NCBI RefSeq assembly: GCF_001424835.1
Contig: NZ_LMCQ01000024.1
Span: 204,926-268,925 of the forward strand
Reading direction: 5' to 3'
Length of the DNA stretch: 64,000 nt
From: Variovorax sp. Root318D1
GTDB taxonomy: Bacteria > Pseudomonadota > Gammaproteobacteria > Burkholderiales > Burkholderiaceae_C
Position numbers and translations under genes: made by a program. Under the pieces are notes generated by a model. That model ran no database searches. It was not told the DNA's origin and was given only the letters and a program-made list of their open reading frames with translations. This document shows, piece after piece, positions 1 through 9,007 of this stretch; the stretch's first letter is position 1; each line of letters starts with the position of its first letter.

Positions 1-27
1 GCAAAGGCCCGCAAAGTTGCTCGGCGT

Positions 28-56
28 TTGGTGATGGCCCGAATGTTTGCGATAAT
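28..56 (+). promoter_or_regulatory. candidate sigma-70 promoter of rpmH
   Basis: A TTGGTG hexamer at 28-33 and a GATAAT hexamer at 51-56 are separated by 17 bases, the ideal sigma-70 spacing, and lie about 140 bases upstream of rpmH. No DnaA box was seen in the first 196 bases, so the replication origin that often lies near rpmH is not visible here. Confidence 0.5.
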
Positions 57-196
57 TGCGGGTTTCCCTGAAAACCTCATTGCGTCTTTCGGGGGTCATC
101 CGAAAAACGCTCCCAGCGCCCGCATGTCCGATATGGCCTTCATGGCTTCATAGAAGGACGGCGTGCATATCGGGGGAATCAGCAGGAAATCTCATC

Positions 197-331
197 ATGA
201 AACGCACTTACCAAGCTTCCAAAGTCCGCCGCGCCCGTACCCACGGCTTTCTGGTCCGTATGAAGACCCGCGGCGGCCGCGCCGTCATCAACGCACGTCG
301 CGCCAAGGGCCGCAAGCGCCTGGCCGTCTGA
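197..331 (+). CDS. rpmH: 50S ribosomal protein L34
   Basis: A 44-residue, strongly basic protein beginning MKRTYQASKVRRARTHGF and ending in RKRLAV, matching the whole length of bacterial L34, a component of the large ribosomal subunit. The start is preceded by a GGAA ribosome-binding motif. A longer in-frame reading from base 56 adds sequence with no L34 similarity, so the short form is chosen. It heads the conserved rpmH-rnpA-yidD-yidC cluster. Confidence 0.97.
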   Translation: MKRTYQASKVRRARTHGFLVRMKTRGGRAVINARRAKGRKRLAV

Positions 332-429
332 CGGCAGTTCTGCCGTTGCCAGCCGCCGAGCCGCCAGCGCCAGCTTTCGCCGCCAGTTCTTCTGGCCCGA
401 CCAGCGACAACGCAAGCGGCCCGGCTCCC

Positions 430-825
430 ATGCAGCGGCTCAAGACCCGCGCGCAGTTTCAGGCCGTCCTCGCAGGTGCCACCGTGGCGCGCACTGCTCA
501 TTTCGCATTGCATCGCTGCGCGCTCGATTCGTCGAGCGCGCAGCCCTTGTTCGCGTCCGACGACGTCTGGCTGGGCGCTATGGTGCCCAAGCGCTGGGCG
601 CGCCGTGCGGTCACGCGCAACGCCATCAAGCGTCAGATCTATACCGTGAGCGCCGCACCCGATGTGGGCTTGCCCCGTGCGGCGCACGTGGTGCGGCTGC
701 GCGCGGGATTTGACCGCAAGGAATTCGTGAGCGCCTCCTCGGACAAGCTCAAGGCCGCCGTGCGCGCCGAGCTCCAGCAACTGCTGGCGCGGGCCGCGCG
801 TACTTCCGCACCTTCGTCATCATGA
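430..825 (+). CDS. rnpA: ribonuclease P protein component
   Basis: A 131-residue basic protein, the protein subunit that assists the RNase P RNA in 5' processing of tRNA precursors. The family signature is seen in VPKRWARRAVTRNAIKRQIY, equivalent to the conserved RNR block that contacts RNA. The ATG at 430 gives MQRLKTRAQFQAVL, a typical RnpA start; the open frame runs further upstream to 163 but that part overlaps rpmH in another frame and is not RnpA-like. The stop overlaps the yidD start by four bases (ATGA), which suggests translational coupling. Confidence 0.95.
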   Translation: MQRLKTRAQFQAVLAGATVARTAHFALHRCALDSSSAQPLFASDDVWLGAMVPKRWARRAVTRNAIKRQIYTVSAAPDVGLPRAAHVVRLRAGFDRKEFVSASSDKLKAAVRAELQQLLARAARTSAPSSS

Positions 826-1109
826 AGCGCCTGCTGATCGGCCTCGTGAAGGGCTATCGCCTGCTGCTGAGCCCCTGGCTCGGGCAGTCGTGCCGCTTCG
901 AGCCGACCTGCTCCGTCTATTCGATCGAGGCGCTCGAAGTCCACGGCGCTCTCAAGGGCAGCTATCTCACCCTGCACCGCATCGTGCGCTGCCAACCCTG
1001 GTGCCAGGGCGGGCACGATCCGGTTCCACCGAAATCACGGCGTCGCACTGGCAAGCCAGGCTCGCTGTTTTCGTCTCTTCTCTCCTCCGACAAGAAGTCT
1101 TCGTCATGA
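822..1109 (+). CDS. yidD: membrane protein insertion efficiency factor YidD
   Basis: A 95-residue protein with the YidD hallmarks: the cysteine motif CRFEPTCSVYSIEAL and the downstream RCQPWCQGGHDPVP. YidD is a small peripheral inner-membrane protein thought to assist YidC in membrane protein insertion. It sits between rnpA and yidC in the canonical order and overlaps both neighbours by an ATGA, so all three are probably translated from one message. The C-terminal tail after the PVP motif is somewhat longer than usual and rich in Ser and Lys. Confidence 0.95.
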   Translation: MKRLLIGLVKGYRLLLSPWLGQSCRFEPTCSVYSIEALEVHGALKGSYLTLHRIVRCQPWCQGGHDPVPPKSRRRTGKPGSLFSSLLSSDKKSSS

Positions 1110-2791
1110 ACGATATACGCCGCACGATCCTGTGGGTGATTTTTGGTTTCTCGCTGGTGCTGCTGTGGGACCAATGGCAGGTCTTCAACGGCAACAAGCC
1201 CACCTTCCTGCCGTCGAGCAAGCCGGCTGCCGTGGCCTCCGCCCCGGCGGGCAGCACGCCGGCCGGCAGCAACGGCGTGCCGACCGCGTCCACCGCCGGC
1301 GGCAGCGCAGCCGCCGTGCCGACGCAAGCCGCGCCGGTCGCACCGCGTGAGCAGGTCAGCGTGACCACCGACCTGTTCAAGGCGGTGATCGACAGCGAAG
1401 GCGCCACGGTCAACTACCTCGAACTGCTGAAGTACGAAGAGGCCGACCGAACCAAGCACGTCGTCCTGTTCGAGAACGACTCGCCGGCCACGCGCTACAT
1501 AGCGCAGACCGGATTGCTGAGCCAGACCGGTGAGCCGTTTCCCAACCACCTGACGCCGATGACGCCGAAGGCCGGTCCGCGCGCGATGGCCGAAGGCCAG
1601 AACACGCTTGAGGTGAGCTTCGAAAGCGCACCCTCGGGCGGTTTGAAGTACGTCAAGACCTACGTGTTCAAGCGCGGCGACTACACCATCGGCGTGCGCC
1701 ACGAAGTCGTCAACGTGAGCGACCAGCCGCGCGACGCACAGCTCTACATGCAGCTGCTGCGCCACGGCACGGTGGCCGCCGGCACGATGTTCGGCACCAA
1801 CACCTTCACCGGCCCCGCGGCGTACACCAACGAGAAGAAGTTCCACAAGCTCGACTTCTCGGACATTGCCAAGGCCAAGGTCGAGCCGCCGCCGCCTGCC
1901 AACGACGGCTGGATTGCCATGGTGCAGCATTACTTCGTGTCGGCCTGGCTGCTCAAGGGCGACCCGGCCAGCGAACAGCTCAAGCGCGAATTCCGCGTGA
2001 AGGACCTGGGCGGCAACCTCTTCACCGTGGCCATGGTGGCCACGCTGCCGAAGATCGCCCCGGGCCAGACGCAGGTGGTCAACAGCGCGCTATTTGCCGG
2101 CCCCGAAGAAGAAAAGAAGCTCGAAGCCATCGCACCCGGCCTGGACCTGGTCAAGGACTACGGCATCTTCGCGATCATCTCCAAGCCCCTGTACTGGCTG
2201 CTGAACGAGCTGCATGAAATCCTGGGCAACTGGGGCTGGGCCATTGTGGCGCTGGTGGTGCTGCTGAAGGCGGCCTTCTACTGGCTCAACGCCAAGGCCT
2301 ACGCCAGCATGGCCAAGATGAAGGCCATCAACCCCAAGATCATGGAAATGCGTGAGCGGCTGAAGGACAAGCCGCAAGAAATGCAGCAGGAGATGATGCG
2401 CATCTACAAGACCGAGAAGGTCAACCCGATGGGTGGATGCTTCCCGATCGTGATCCAGATCCCGGTGTTCATTGCGCTCTACTGGGTGCTGCTGTCGTCG
2501 GTCGAAATGCGCCACGCACCGTGGATCGGCTGGATCACCGACCTGTCGGCACCCGATCCCTGGTACATCCTGCCGGTCGTGATGACGCTCACTTCGCTGT
2601 TCCAGACCTGGCTCAACCCGACGCCGCCCGATCCGATGCAGGCCAAGCTGATGTGGATCATGCCGCTCGCGTTCAGCGTGATGTTCATCTTCTTCCCGGC
2701 TGGCCTGGTGCTGTACTGGATCACGAACAACGTGCTGTCGATCGCTCAGCAGTGGTTCATCAACAAGCGGCTGGGCGTGCTGGGCAAGTAA
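1106..2791 (+). CDS. yidC: membrane protein insertase YidC
   Basis: A 561-residue inner-membrane insertase that works alone or with SecYEG. It starts MNDIRRTILWVIFGFSLVLL, a first transmembrane helix, followed by a Pro/Ala-rich linker, a large periplasmic beta domain (about residues 85-345) and the C-terminal five-helix 60KD_IMP insertase domain (about 365-550), with the conserved NPMGGC and PVFIALYWVLL blocks. The ATG at 1106 overlaps the yidD stop and is chosen over the longer open frame from 890. A strong terminator follows. Confidence 0.97.
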   Translation: MNDIRRTILWVIFGFSLVLLWDQWQVFNGNKPTFLPSSKPAAVASAPAGSTPAGSNGVPTASTAGGSAAAVPTQAAPVAPREQVSVTTDLFKAVIDSEGATVNYLELLKYEEADRTKHVVLFENDSPATRYIAQTGLLSQTGEPFPNHLTPMTPKAGPRAMAEGQNTLEVSFESAPSGGLKYVKTYVFKRGDYTIGVRHEVVNVSDQPRDAQLYMQLLRHGTVAAGTMFGTNTFTGPAAYTNEKKFHKLDFSDIAKAKVEPPPPANDGWIAMVQHYFVSAWLLKGDPASEQLKREFRVKDLGGNLFTVAMVATLPKIAPGQTQVVNSALFAGPEEEKKLEAIAPGLDLVKDYGIFAIISKPLYWLLNELHEILGNWGWAIVALVVLLKAAFYWLNAKAYASMAKMKAINPKIMEMRERLKDKPQEMQQEMMRIYKTEKVNPMGGCFPIVIQIPVFIALYWVLLSSVEMRHAPWIGWITDLSAPDPWYILPVVMTLTSLFQTWLNPTPPDPMQAKLMWIMPLAFSVMFIFFPAGLVLYWITNNVLSIAQQWFINKRLGVLGK

Positions 2792-2814
2792 GCCGAGCAG
2801 TCTCCGCTACCCAT

Positions 2815-2848
2815 GCAAAGGGCCGCATCCGCGGCCCTTTGCCTTTTT
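2815..2848 (+). terminator. rho-independent terminator after yidC
   Basis: A perfect 12-base-pair stem, GCAAAGGGCCGC at 2815-2826 with GCGGCCCTTTGC at 2831-2842, closes a four-base loop and is followed by a CTTTTT tract. It ends the rpmH-yidC transcription unit 20 bases before mnmE, so mnmE needs readthrough or its own promoter. Confidence 0.92.
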
Positions 2849-2868
2849 GCTGAAAGAATCGTGCTTCC

Positions 2869-4278
2869 ATGACCTTCGCCCGCACCACCGATCCCATCGT
2901 CGCCGTCGCCACCGCCTCGGGGCGCGGCGCCGTGGGCATCGTGCGGGTGTCCGGCGCCCGGCTTGCGCCGCTGATCGAAGCCCTCTGCGGCCGGCCGCTG
3001 AAGCCGCGCGAAGCCACCTATCTCCCGTTCCGCGACGCGGCCGGTGAACCGGTCGACCATGGGCTGGCGATCCACTTTCCATCGCCCCATTCGTTCACCG
3101 GCGAGGACGTGCTCGAGCTGCAAGCCCACGGTGGAACGGTGGTGCTGCAGCTTTTGCTGGCACGCTGCCTCGAAGCCGCCGCCGAGCCCGATCCGGTCAC
3201 CGGTCGCCCTCGCCTCGCCGGCTTGCGCGTGGCCGAGCCGGGCGAGTTCAGCCAGCGAGCCTTTCTCAACGGCAAGATCGACCTGGCCCAGGCCGAGGCC
3301 ATTGCCGACCTGATCGACGCCAGCACCGAGGCGGCCGCACGCAGCGCTGGACGATCGCTTTCGGGCGCCTTCTCGCGCGAGATCCACACGCTGCGCGATG
3401 CGTTGATCCATCTGCGCATGCTGGTCGAGGCCACGCTCGATTTTCCCGAGGAGGAGATCGACTTTCTCCAGAAAGCCGACGCGGCTGGGCAGCTCGTGAA
3501 ATTGCAGACGCAATTGGCGGCGGTGCAGCAGCGCGCGAAACAGGGGGCACTGCTGCGCGAGGGCATCAAGGTGGTGATCGCAGGCCAGCCCAATGCAGGC
3601 AAGAGCTCGCTCCTCAATGCGCTGGCCGGCGCCGAACTGGCCATCGTGAGCGCGGTGCCGGGCACCACGCGCGACGTGGTCTCGCAGACCATCCAGATTC
3701 ACGGCGTGCCGCTGCACGTGGCCGACACGGCGGGCCTGCGCGAAAGCAGCGACGAGGTCGAGCAGATCGGCGTTGCACGCGCCTGGGGCCAGATCGAGAG
3801 CGCCGACGCGGTACTCTTCCTGCACGACCTGACGCGTGCGAACCTGTCCGATTACGCCGCGGCCGATGCCGAAATCTTGCGCGGGCTTCGTCAGAAGCTG
3901 CCCGTGAGCGTGCCCGTGCTCGATGTGTGGAACAAGCAGGACGCCGCGCCAGCGTCGAACGCGAATCATGGCATCGTCCTGTCCGCCAAGACCGGCCTCG
4001 GTATCGAGCCGCTGCGCGAGCAGCTGCTGGCCATGGCCGGTTGGCAGGCCGTGCCCGAGGGCGTCTACCTGGCGCGCGCGCGCCACGTGCAGGCGCTGGC
4101 CCGGGTCGAGACGCACTTGGCGCTGGCCGCGAGCCACCTGGCGGCACAGGCGCAATTGCTCGATCTGCTGGCCGAGGAACTGCGCCTGGCGCAGAACGCG
4201 CTGAACGAAATCACCGGCGAATTCGGCGCCGACGACTTGCTGGGGGTCATCTTTTCGCGCTTCTGTATCGGCAAATAG
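2869..4278 (+). CDS. mnmE: tRNA uridine-5-carboxymethylaminomethyl(34) synthesis GTPase MnmE
   Basis: A 469-residue GTPase that with MnmG modifies the wobble uridine of certain tRNAs. Visible parts are the N-terminal tetrahydrofolate-binding TrmE domain (about 1-120), a helical domain, the inserted G domain with P-loop GQPNAGKSS (about 238-246), PGTTRD and DTAGLR motifs, and the C-terminal CIGK whose cysteine is essential in the family. Length is normal. It stands downstream of the yidC terminator, as in many Burkholderiales. Confidence 0.96.
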   Translation: MTFARTTDPIVAVATASGRGAVGIVRVSGARLAPLIEALCGRPLKPREATYLPFRDAAGEPVDHGLAIHFPSPHSFTGEDVLELQAHGGTVVLQLLLARCLEAAAEPDPVTGRPRLAGLRVAEPGEFSQRAFLNGKIDLAQAEAIADLIDASTEAAARSAGRSLSGAFSREIHTLRDALIHLRMLVEATLDFPEEEIDFLQKADAAGQLVKLQTQLAAVQQRAKQGALLREGIKVVIAGQPNAGKSSLLNALAGAELAIVSAVPGTTRDVVSQTIQIHGVPLHVADTAGLRESSDEVEQIGVARAWGQIESADAVLFLHDLTRANLSDYAAADAEILRGLRQKLPVSVPVLDVWNKQDAAPASNANHGIVLSAKTGLGIEPLREQLLAMAGWQAVPEGVYLARARHVQALARVETHLALAASHLAAQAQLLDLLAEELRLAQNALNEITGEFGADDLLGVIFSRFCIGK

Positions 4279-4368
4279 AGACAGCCAACCCGAAAAACGT
4301 AAAGAGTTGTAGCCGAAAACCGCGCCCTTCGCGGATACTCCGGCACAGATGCGGGGGTTGAGAAAAGC

Positions 4369-4830
4369 ATGTCCATCCAGAACCTGAGCCGCGCCATCGC
4401 GGAAAACAACAGCAACGACGCCTTTGTGCTGACGTTGAACGTACAACAGTGGGAAACGCTGGCGGGCTATCTGCAGCCCATCGCGACCGGCGTTGGCGAC
4501 GTTCTCATCGAGCAAGGCACGCATGATCGCTCGGTGTACTTTCTCGAGAGCGGCGCCATCAGCGTGCACCGAGTGAGCAGCAAGGAACAGATGAAGCTGG
4601 CCGTGCTCATGCCCGGGTCGGTGGTGGGCGAAGGCTCCTTTTTCTCGCGCGAGCCGCATTCGGCCAACGTGGTGGTTACCGGCGCGGGCCGGGTATGGCG
4701 CCTCACCGCGGTCCGTTTCCTGGAAATGTCGAATCGGCAGCCCAACCTCGCGCTCGAGCTCTCCATGGGTCTTGGCGCGGTGATCGCCAAGCGCATGGCG
4801 CACAGGTCCAAGCGCGTCGCAGTCACCTGA
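4369..4830 (+). CDS. cyclic nucleotide-binding domain protein, no DNA-binding domain
   Basis: A 153-residue protein made almost entirely of one CNMP_binding (cupin-like) domain. The phosphate-binding-cassette region GSVVGEGSFFSREPHSANVVV is comparable to the cAMP receptor protein but lacks the strict R-S/T-A pattern of true cAMP binders, so the ligand is uncertain. No helix-turn-helix follows the domain, so it is not a Crp-type transcription factor. It stands alone between mnmE and a zinc-ribbon gene. A role as a small sensor or adaptor is inference only. Confidence 0.8.
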   Translation: MSIQNLSRAIAENNSNDAFVLTLNVQQWETLAGYLQPIATGVGDVLIEQGTHDRSVYFLESGAISVHRVSSKEQMKLAVLMPGSVVGEGSFFSREPHSANVVVTGAGRVWRLTAVRFLEMSNRQPNLALELSMGLGAVIAKRMAHRSKRVAVT

Positions 4831-4934
4831 GCACTCCATCCGGCCATTCCGCCTCGCACGCAAACCGTGGCTCGCAGCACGCCGCGGTTCGCTCCCGAAA
4901 AAATCGTTCGTCCGTTCCCTAGAAGTCAGTCGCA

Positions 4935-5873
4935 ATGGCCTTGATCTGTCCGGTCTGCAGCATGGAAAACCGCGAGGGCGCGAACTTCTGCAAGAGCTGC
5001 GGCGGCAAGCTGGCGCCTGCCGCGCCGACGCCGATTCCGCCACCTCCCGGTCCTCGTAGCCGGTCGGAGCGCGAGTGGGCCGCCACGGCGCCGGCGCAAC
5101 TGCGCGCACCCACGATTCCCGGCGGGCTCTTCGAATCCGGCATGCAGGCCGCATTCACGGCGCCGTCCGGGGGCGCCGCAACGCTGGCGGATGAGAGGAC
5201 CCTCATTGCCGCGCTGGTCCGCTTGAGGCGCCCGCCTTCGCCGCCGCGGGAACCCCGGGCAAGGAAGTCTTCCACGCCCAGGGCGCCGCGGCCGCCCCGT
5301 GCCGAGCCCCGGAAGCCCTGGCACTCGCGCGGCTTCTGGCTCTGGTTGTTGCTGCTGGCGGTGGGGCTCGTCATGGTCGTTGCGGGCTGGCGCGGCTACG
5401 GAGCGGACCAGCCCGACGAAGGAGTCGAAATCGCCAAACCCGCGCCGCTCGCCGTGCCGCCCGTGCCATCGAGCGCGCCGCCGGCGGCAATGCCCGAACC
5501 CCTGCGTGTAGAGCCGCCGGCCGCGGAAATCACACCGCACGATGCGGCGGCAATCACCGCCCCTGCCGCCAACCTCAAACCATCGCCCACAGCCGTGAGC
5601 AAGTCTCGCAAGCCCGCACCCGCGGCACCGTCGCAGGCCGGAGCGGCTGAGTCCGTGCCGGCGGCAACCGCTGCGGCGCCGACGCCGTCCCAGGCACCCT
5701 CGGCGCCCACCGACCCGCTGGCAATCTGCGGCGACCGCAACTTCATCGCGAAGGCCCAGTGCATGGCCGCTCAGTGCCTCAAGCCGGAATTCAAGCCGCA
5801 TGCGCAATGCGAAACGGTTCGCCGGCAGCAGCGCATCGACGAAGAAAAGCGCAATCCCACGCTGATCAACTAG
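4935..5873 (+). CDS. zinc-ribbon membrane protein of unknown function
   Basis: A 312-residue protein. The N terminus has a zinc ribbon (CPVC at 5-8 and CKSC about 14 residues later), followed by a Pro/Ala-rich linker, one transmembrane segment (about 133-155, WLWLLLLAVGLVMVVAGW), a long low-complexity Pro/Ala periplasmic stretch and a C-terminal block with four cysteines beginning AICGDRNF. This suggests a cytoplasmic metal-binding head joined through the membrane to a small disulfide-containing domain. I do not recognise a named family or function. It is convergent with the downstream antiporter gene. Confidence 0.75.
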   Translation: MALICPVCSMENREGANFCKSCGGKLAPAAPTPIPPPPGPRSRSEREWAATAPAQLRAPTIPGGLFESGMQAAFTAPSGGAATLADERTLIAALVRLRRPPSPPREPRARKSSTPRAPRPPRAEPRKPWHSRGFWLWLLLLAVGLVMVVAGWRGYGADQPDEGVEIAKPAPLAVPPVPSSAPPAAMPEPLRVEPPAAEITPHDAAAITAPAANLKPSPTAVSKSRKPAPAAPSQAGAAESVPAATAAAPTPSQAPSAPTDPLAICGDRNFIAKAQCMAAQCLKPEFKPHAQCETVRRQQRIDEEKRNPTLIN

Positions 5874-5935
5874 ATCGAGCGTCCGCGGCAGGCTGCCGCA
5901 CACTCCGCGCGCCTTCGTCGCCCAGGCCGCAGTGC

Positions 5936-7921
5936 CTATCCCTTTTGCAGCCGCTCGATGGCTACCGCCAGGGCTGCCGGCTTGCCGGACAGCACGAGGG
6001 TGTCGCCGTCGCTCAGCACCGTGTCGTCGCTGAGTACTTGGGCCTGGCCGTTCTGGCGGCGCAGGCTGGCAACGCGCACGCCCAACGATTCCAGTGCGAT
6101 TCGCGCCAGGGTTTGGCCCACGGCGCGGGCGCCGGGGGTGAGGGTGAAGGTGTCGAGCCGCTCGTGGTCGATCTCGTCGGCGTTGTCATCGTCGGCGCCG
6201 TGGAAGTAGCCGCGCAGCAGGTTGTAGCGCGCATCGCGCTGGTCCTGCACCACGCGGATCACGCGTCGCATCGGCACGCCAACCAGTGCGAGCGCGTGGC
6301 TCGCAAGCATCAGCGAACCCTCGATGGCCTCGGGCACCACCTCGGTCGCACCGGCGGCTTGCAGCTTCTCCAGGTCGTGGTCGTCCTGCGTGCGCACGAT
6401 CACCGGCACCTGCGGCGCATGGGCCCGGGTATTGGCCAGCACCTTCATGGCGGCCGGCACGTCGAGGTACGTCACAACCACGGCGCTGGCGCGGGCCAGG
6501 CCGGCCGCCATCAGCGCCTGCAGCCGTGCCGCGTCGCCGAACACCACCGAGTCGCCGGCCGCGGCAGCTTGGCGCACGCGGTCGGGGTCGAGGTCGAGCG
6601 CCATGTACGGAATGCCTTCGTGCTCCAGGATGCGCGCCAGGTTCTGGCCGCAGCGTCCGTAGCCGCAAATGATCACGTGCTTCGCGGTATTGATGGTCTT
6701 GCGCGCGATGCTGGTCATCTGCAGCGATTGCTGGAGCCAGTCGCTCGCCACCAGCTTGCGCACGATGGCGTTGGTGTACATCACGATGAATGGCGTGGCC
6801 AGCATCGACAGCACCATCGAGGCCAGCACCGGGTTGGCCAGCCACGGCGGCAGCAGGCTGCGCTCCTGCGCCAGCGTCAGCAGCACGAAGCCGAATTCGC
6901 CGGCCTGCGCCAGATACAGGCCGGTGCGCAACGACACCCCCGAGGTGGCGCCCAGCATCCGCGCCAGCACAGTCACCAGCACAAGCTTGAAGGCCAGCGG
7001 CAGCAGCAGCAGCACGGCCACCAAGAACCATCGGTCCACCACGATGTGCCAGTCGAGCGACATGCCCACCGTGATGAAAAAGAGACCCAGGAGCACATCG
7101 TGGAACGGACGGATGTCGGTCTCGACCTGGTGCTTGTATTCGGTTTCCGATACCAGCATGCCGGCGATGAAGGCGCCCAGCGCCAGGCTCAGGCCGGCCA
7201 GTTCGGTGAGCCACGCCAGGCCTAGGGTGATCAGCAGCACGTTCAGGATGAAGAGTTCCTCGCTGCGCCGGCGGGCCACCAGGGTGAGCCACCAGCGCAT
7301 GATGCGCGGCCCGCCGAAAAGCAGCACGCCGATCAGCAAGGTGGCTTTCACCATCGCGAAGCCGATGGCCTTGGCCAGCGCTTCGGGCGGTGCGCCAAGC
7401 GCAGGAATCAGCACCAGCAGAGGCACCACGGCCAAGTCCTGGAACAGCAGCACGCCCATCACGCGCCGGCCATGCTCGCTCTCGAGCTCGAGCCGCTCGG
7501 CCATCAGCTTGACCACGATCGCGGTGCTGCTCATGGTGAGCGCGCCCGACAACGCCAGCGCCGTCTGCCAGCCGAGCCGCCAGGCTGGCGGGAGCTGGGA
7601 GGCGATCAGAAGCGCGCCGGCGGTGGCGACGGTCATCGTCAGCAGCACCTGCAACAGGCCGAGTCCGAACACGTGCTTGCGCATGGCGCGCAGCTTGGGC
7701 AGGCTGAACTCCAGCCCGATCACGAACATCAGGAACACCACGCCGAACTCGCCCAGGTGCAGGATGGCTTCGGAGTTGTGCGCCAATCCCAGCGCATGAG
7801 GCCCGATCAGCACGCCGGCCGTCAGATAGCCGAGCATCGGCGGCAGTTTCAGCGAGCGGCAGACCACCACGCCGATGACCGCGGCCAGCAAATACATCAG
7901 CGTGAGATCGAACGTAGACAT
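5936..7921 (-). CDS. CPA2-family monovalent cation:proton antiporter with RCK domains (KefB/YbaL type)
   Basis: A 661-residue inner-membrane protein. Residues 1-390 form a 12-13 helix Na+/H+ exchanger domain (LMFVIGLEFSLPKLR is typical of KefB/KefC). A TrkA-N (RCK) domain follows with the Rossmann motif IICGYGRCGQNLARILE near 410, and a TrkA-C domain near 570-655. These domains suggest K+ or Na+ efflux in exchange for protons, gated by nucleotide or thiol ligands. It is divergent from kdsD; the intergenic space is only 87 bases. Which cation is moved cannot be read from sequence. Confidence 0.88.
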   Translation of the reverse strand: MSTFDLTLMYLLAAVIGVVVCRSLKLPPMLGYLTAGVLIGPHALGLAHNSEAILHLGEFGVVFLMFVIGLEFSLPKLRAMRKHVFGLGLLQVLLTMTVATAGALLIASQLPPAWRLGWQTALALSGALTMSSTAIVVKLMAERLELESEHGRRVMGVLLFQDLAVVPLLVLIPALGAPPEALAKAIGFAMVKATLLIGVLLFGGPRIMRWWLTLVARRRSEELFILNVLLITLGLAWLTELAGLSLALGAFIAGMLVSETEYKHQVETDIRPFHDVLLGLFFITVGMSLDWHIVVDRWFLVAVLLLLPLAFKLVLVTVLARMLGATSGVSLRTGLYLAQAGEFGFVLLTLAQERSLLPPWLANPVLASMVLSMLATPFIVMYTNAIVRKLVASDWLQQSLQMTSIARKTINTAKHVIICGYGRCGQNLARILEHEGIPYMALDLDPDRVRQAAAAGDSVVFGDAARLQALMAAGLARASAVVVTYLDVPAAMKVLANTRAHAPQVPVIVRTQDDHDLEKLQAAGATEVVPEAIEGSLMLASHALALVGVPMRRVIRVVQDQRDARYNLLRGYFHGADDDNADEIDHERLDTFTLTPGARAVGQTLARIALESLGVRVASLRRQNGQAQVLSDDTVLSDGDTLVLSGKPAALAVAIERLQKG

Positions 7922-7996
7922 GGTCGGATGCTAGAGCAATGTCCATGCCCCGCGCGTGCCGCTTTCCCTTGGCGACCGGCCAGGGCGGCCGGCCCG

Positions 7997-8002
7997 TAAA
8001 AT
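7997..8002 (+). promoter_or_regulatory. candidate -10 element of the kdsD operon
   Basis: TAAAAT at 7997-8002 lies six bases before the kdsD ATG at 8009. If it is the -10 box, transcription would begin at or next to the start codon, giving a leaderless message. No Shine-Dalgarno motif is seen ahead of the ATG, which fits. No convincing -35 hexamer at 16-18 bases was found, so support is modest. Confidence 0.35.
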
Positions 8003-8008
8003 CCTGCG

Positions 8009-9007
8009 ATGAGTTCAGCTCCCCTGCCCCCCGTGGTCGATGCCGACGCGATCCTTGCGCGCGCTCGCGCCACCTTCGACATCGAGTCCGACGCCGTGCT
8101 CGGCCTCAAGTCGCGCGTGGGCCCGAGCTTCGTCGACGCCGTGCGCAAGATCCTCGAAGTGCGCGGCCGCGTGGTCGTCATGGGCATGGGCAAGAGCGGC
8201 CACGTGGGCCGCAAGATCGCCGCGACCCTGGCCTCCACGGGCACGCCGGCCATGTTCGTCCATCCGGCCGAGGCCAGCCACGGCGATCTCGGCATGATCA
8301 AGGCGGTCGACCTGGTGCTGGCCATCTCCAACAGCGGCGAGGTCGACGAGCTCACCGTGATCCTGCCGGTGGTCAAGCGCCAGGGCGTGCCCCTGATCGC
8401 CATGACCGGCCGCGTCGATTCCACCCTGGCGCGCCACGCTGACATCGTCATCGACGCCGGCGTTGCCAAGGAGGCCTGCCCACTCAACCTCGCCCCCACC
8501 GCGAGCACCACCGCCCAGATGGCGATGGGCGACGCGCTGGCGGTGGCGCTGCTCGATGCGCGCGGCTTCGGCTCCGAAGACTTCGCGCGTTCGCACCCCG
8601 GCGGCGCGCTGGGCCGCAAGCTGCTCACCCACGTGGCCGACGTGATGCGCTCGGGCGACGAAGTGCCGCGCGTCGCCCCCACCGCCACGCTCAGCGAACT
8701 GATGCGAGAGATGAGTTCCAAAGGCCTGGGTGCCACCGCGGTGGTCGACGCCGACGGCCGGGCCATCGGCATCTTCACCGACGGCGACCTGCGCCGGCAG
8801 GTCGAGACCGGCGGCGACCTGCGCGGCCTGACGGCTGCCGACGTGATGCACTCCAGTCCACGCACGCTGCGCGCCGATGCATTGGCAGTCGAGGCGGCCG
8901 AGCTGATGGAAGAACACCGCATCACCAGCGTTCTCATCGTCGACCCCTCGGGGCAGTTGATCGGCGCGCTCACCATCAACGACCTGATGCGTGCGAAGGT
9001 CATCTGA
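8009..9007 (+). CDS. kdsD: D-arabinose 5-phosphate isomerase, KpsF/GutQ family
   Basis: A 332-residue cytoplasmic enzyme that converts D-ribulose 5-phosphate to D-arabinose 5-phosphate, the first step of Kdo synthesis for lipopolysaccharide. A SIS domain occupies about residues 40-180 (VMGMGKSGHVGRKIAATLAS; HPAEASHGDLGMI with the active-site His), followed by two CBS domains (about 205-330). It overlaps kdsC by one base (ATGATG junction), so the pair is translationally coupled, and the context with kdsC and lptC supports KdsD rather than GutQ. Confidence 0.94.
   Translation: MSSAPLPPVVDADAILARARATFDIESDAVLGLKSRVGPSFVDAVRKILEVRGRVVVMGMGKSGHVGRKIAATLASTGTPAMFVHPAEASHGDLGMIKAVDLVLAISNSGEVDELTVILPVVKRQGVPLIAMTGRVDSTLARHADIVIDAGVAKEACPLNLAPTASTTAQMAMGDALAVALLDARGFGSEDFARSHPGGALGRKLLTHVADVMRSGDEVPRVAPTATLSELMREMSSKGLGATAVVDADGRAIGIFTDGDLRRQVETGGDLRGLTAADVMHSSPRTLRADALAVEAAELMEEHRITSVLIVDPSGQLIGALTINDLMRAKVI

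Noticed and set aside
1..196. Replication origin near rpmH
   Set aside because: Gene order makes an origin nearby plausible, but no DnaA boxes or AT-rich unwinding region are visible in the part shown.
890..1105. Upstream extension of the yidC frame
   Set aside because: The frame is open but the translation overlaps yidD and does not resemble YidC; the ATG at 1106 gives the standard N terminus.
2746..5154. An 802-codon open frame on the minus strand across mnmE and its neighbours
   Set aside because: It is antisense to mnmE and to the next two genes, Arg/His/Gly-rich and without any domain; such long frames are expected shadows in GC-rich DNA.
5879..5905. GCGGCAGGCTGCCGC hairpin as a terminator between the zinc-ribbon and antiporter genes
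   Set aside because: It has a three-base loop and no T tract on either strand.
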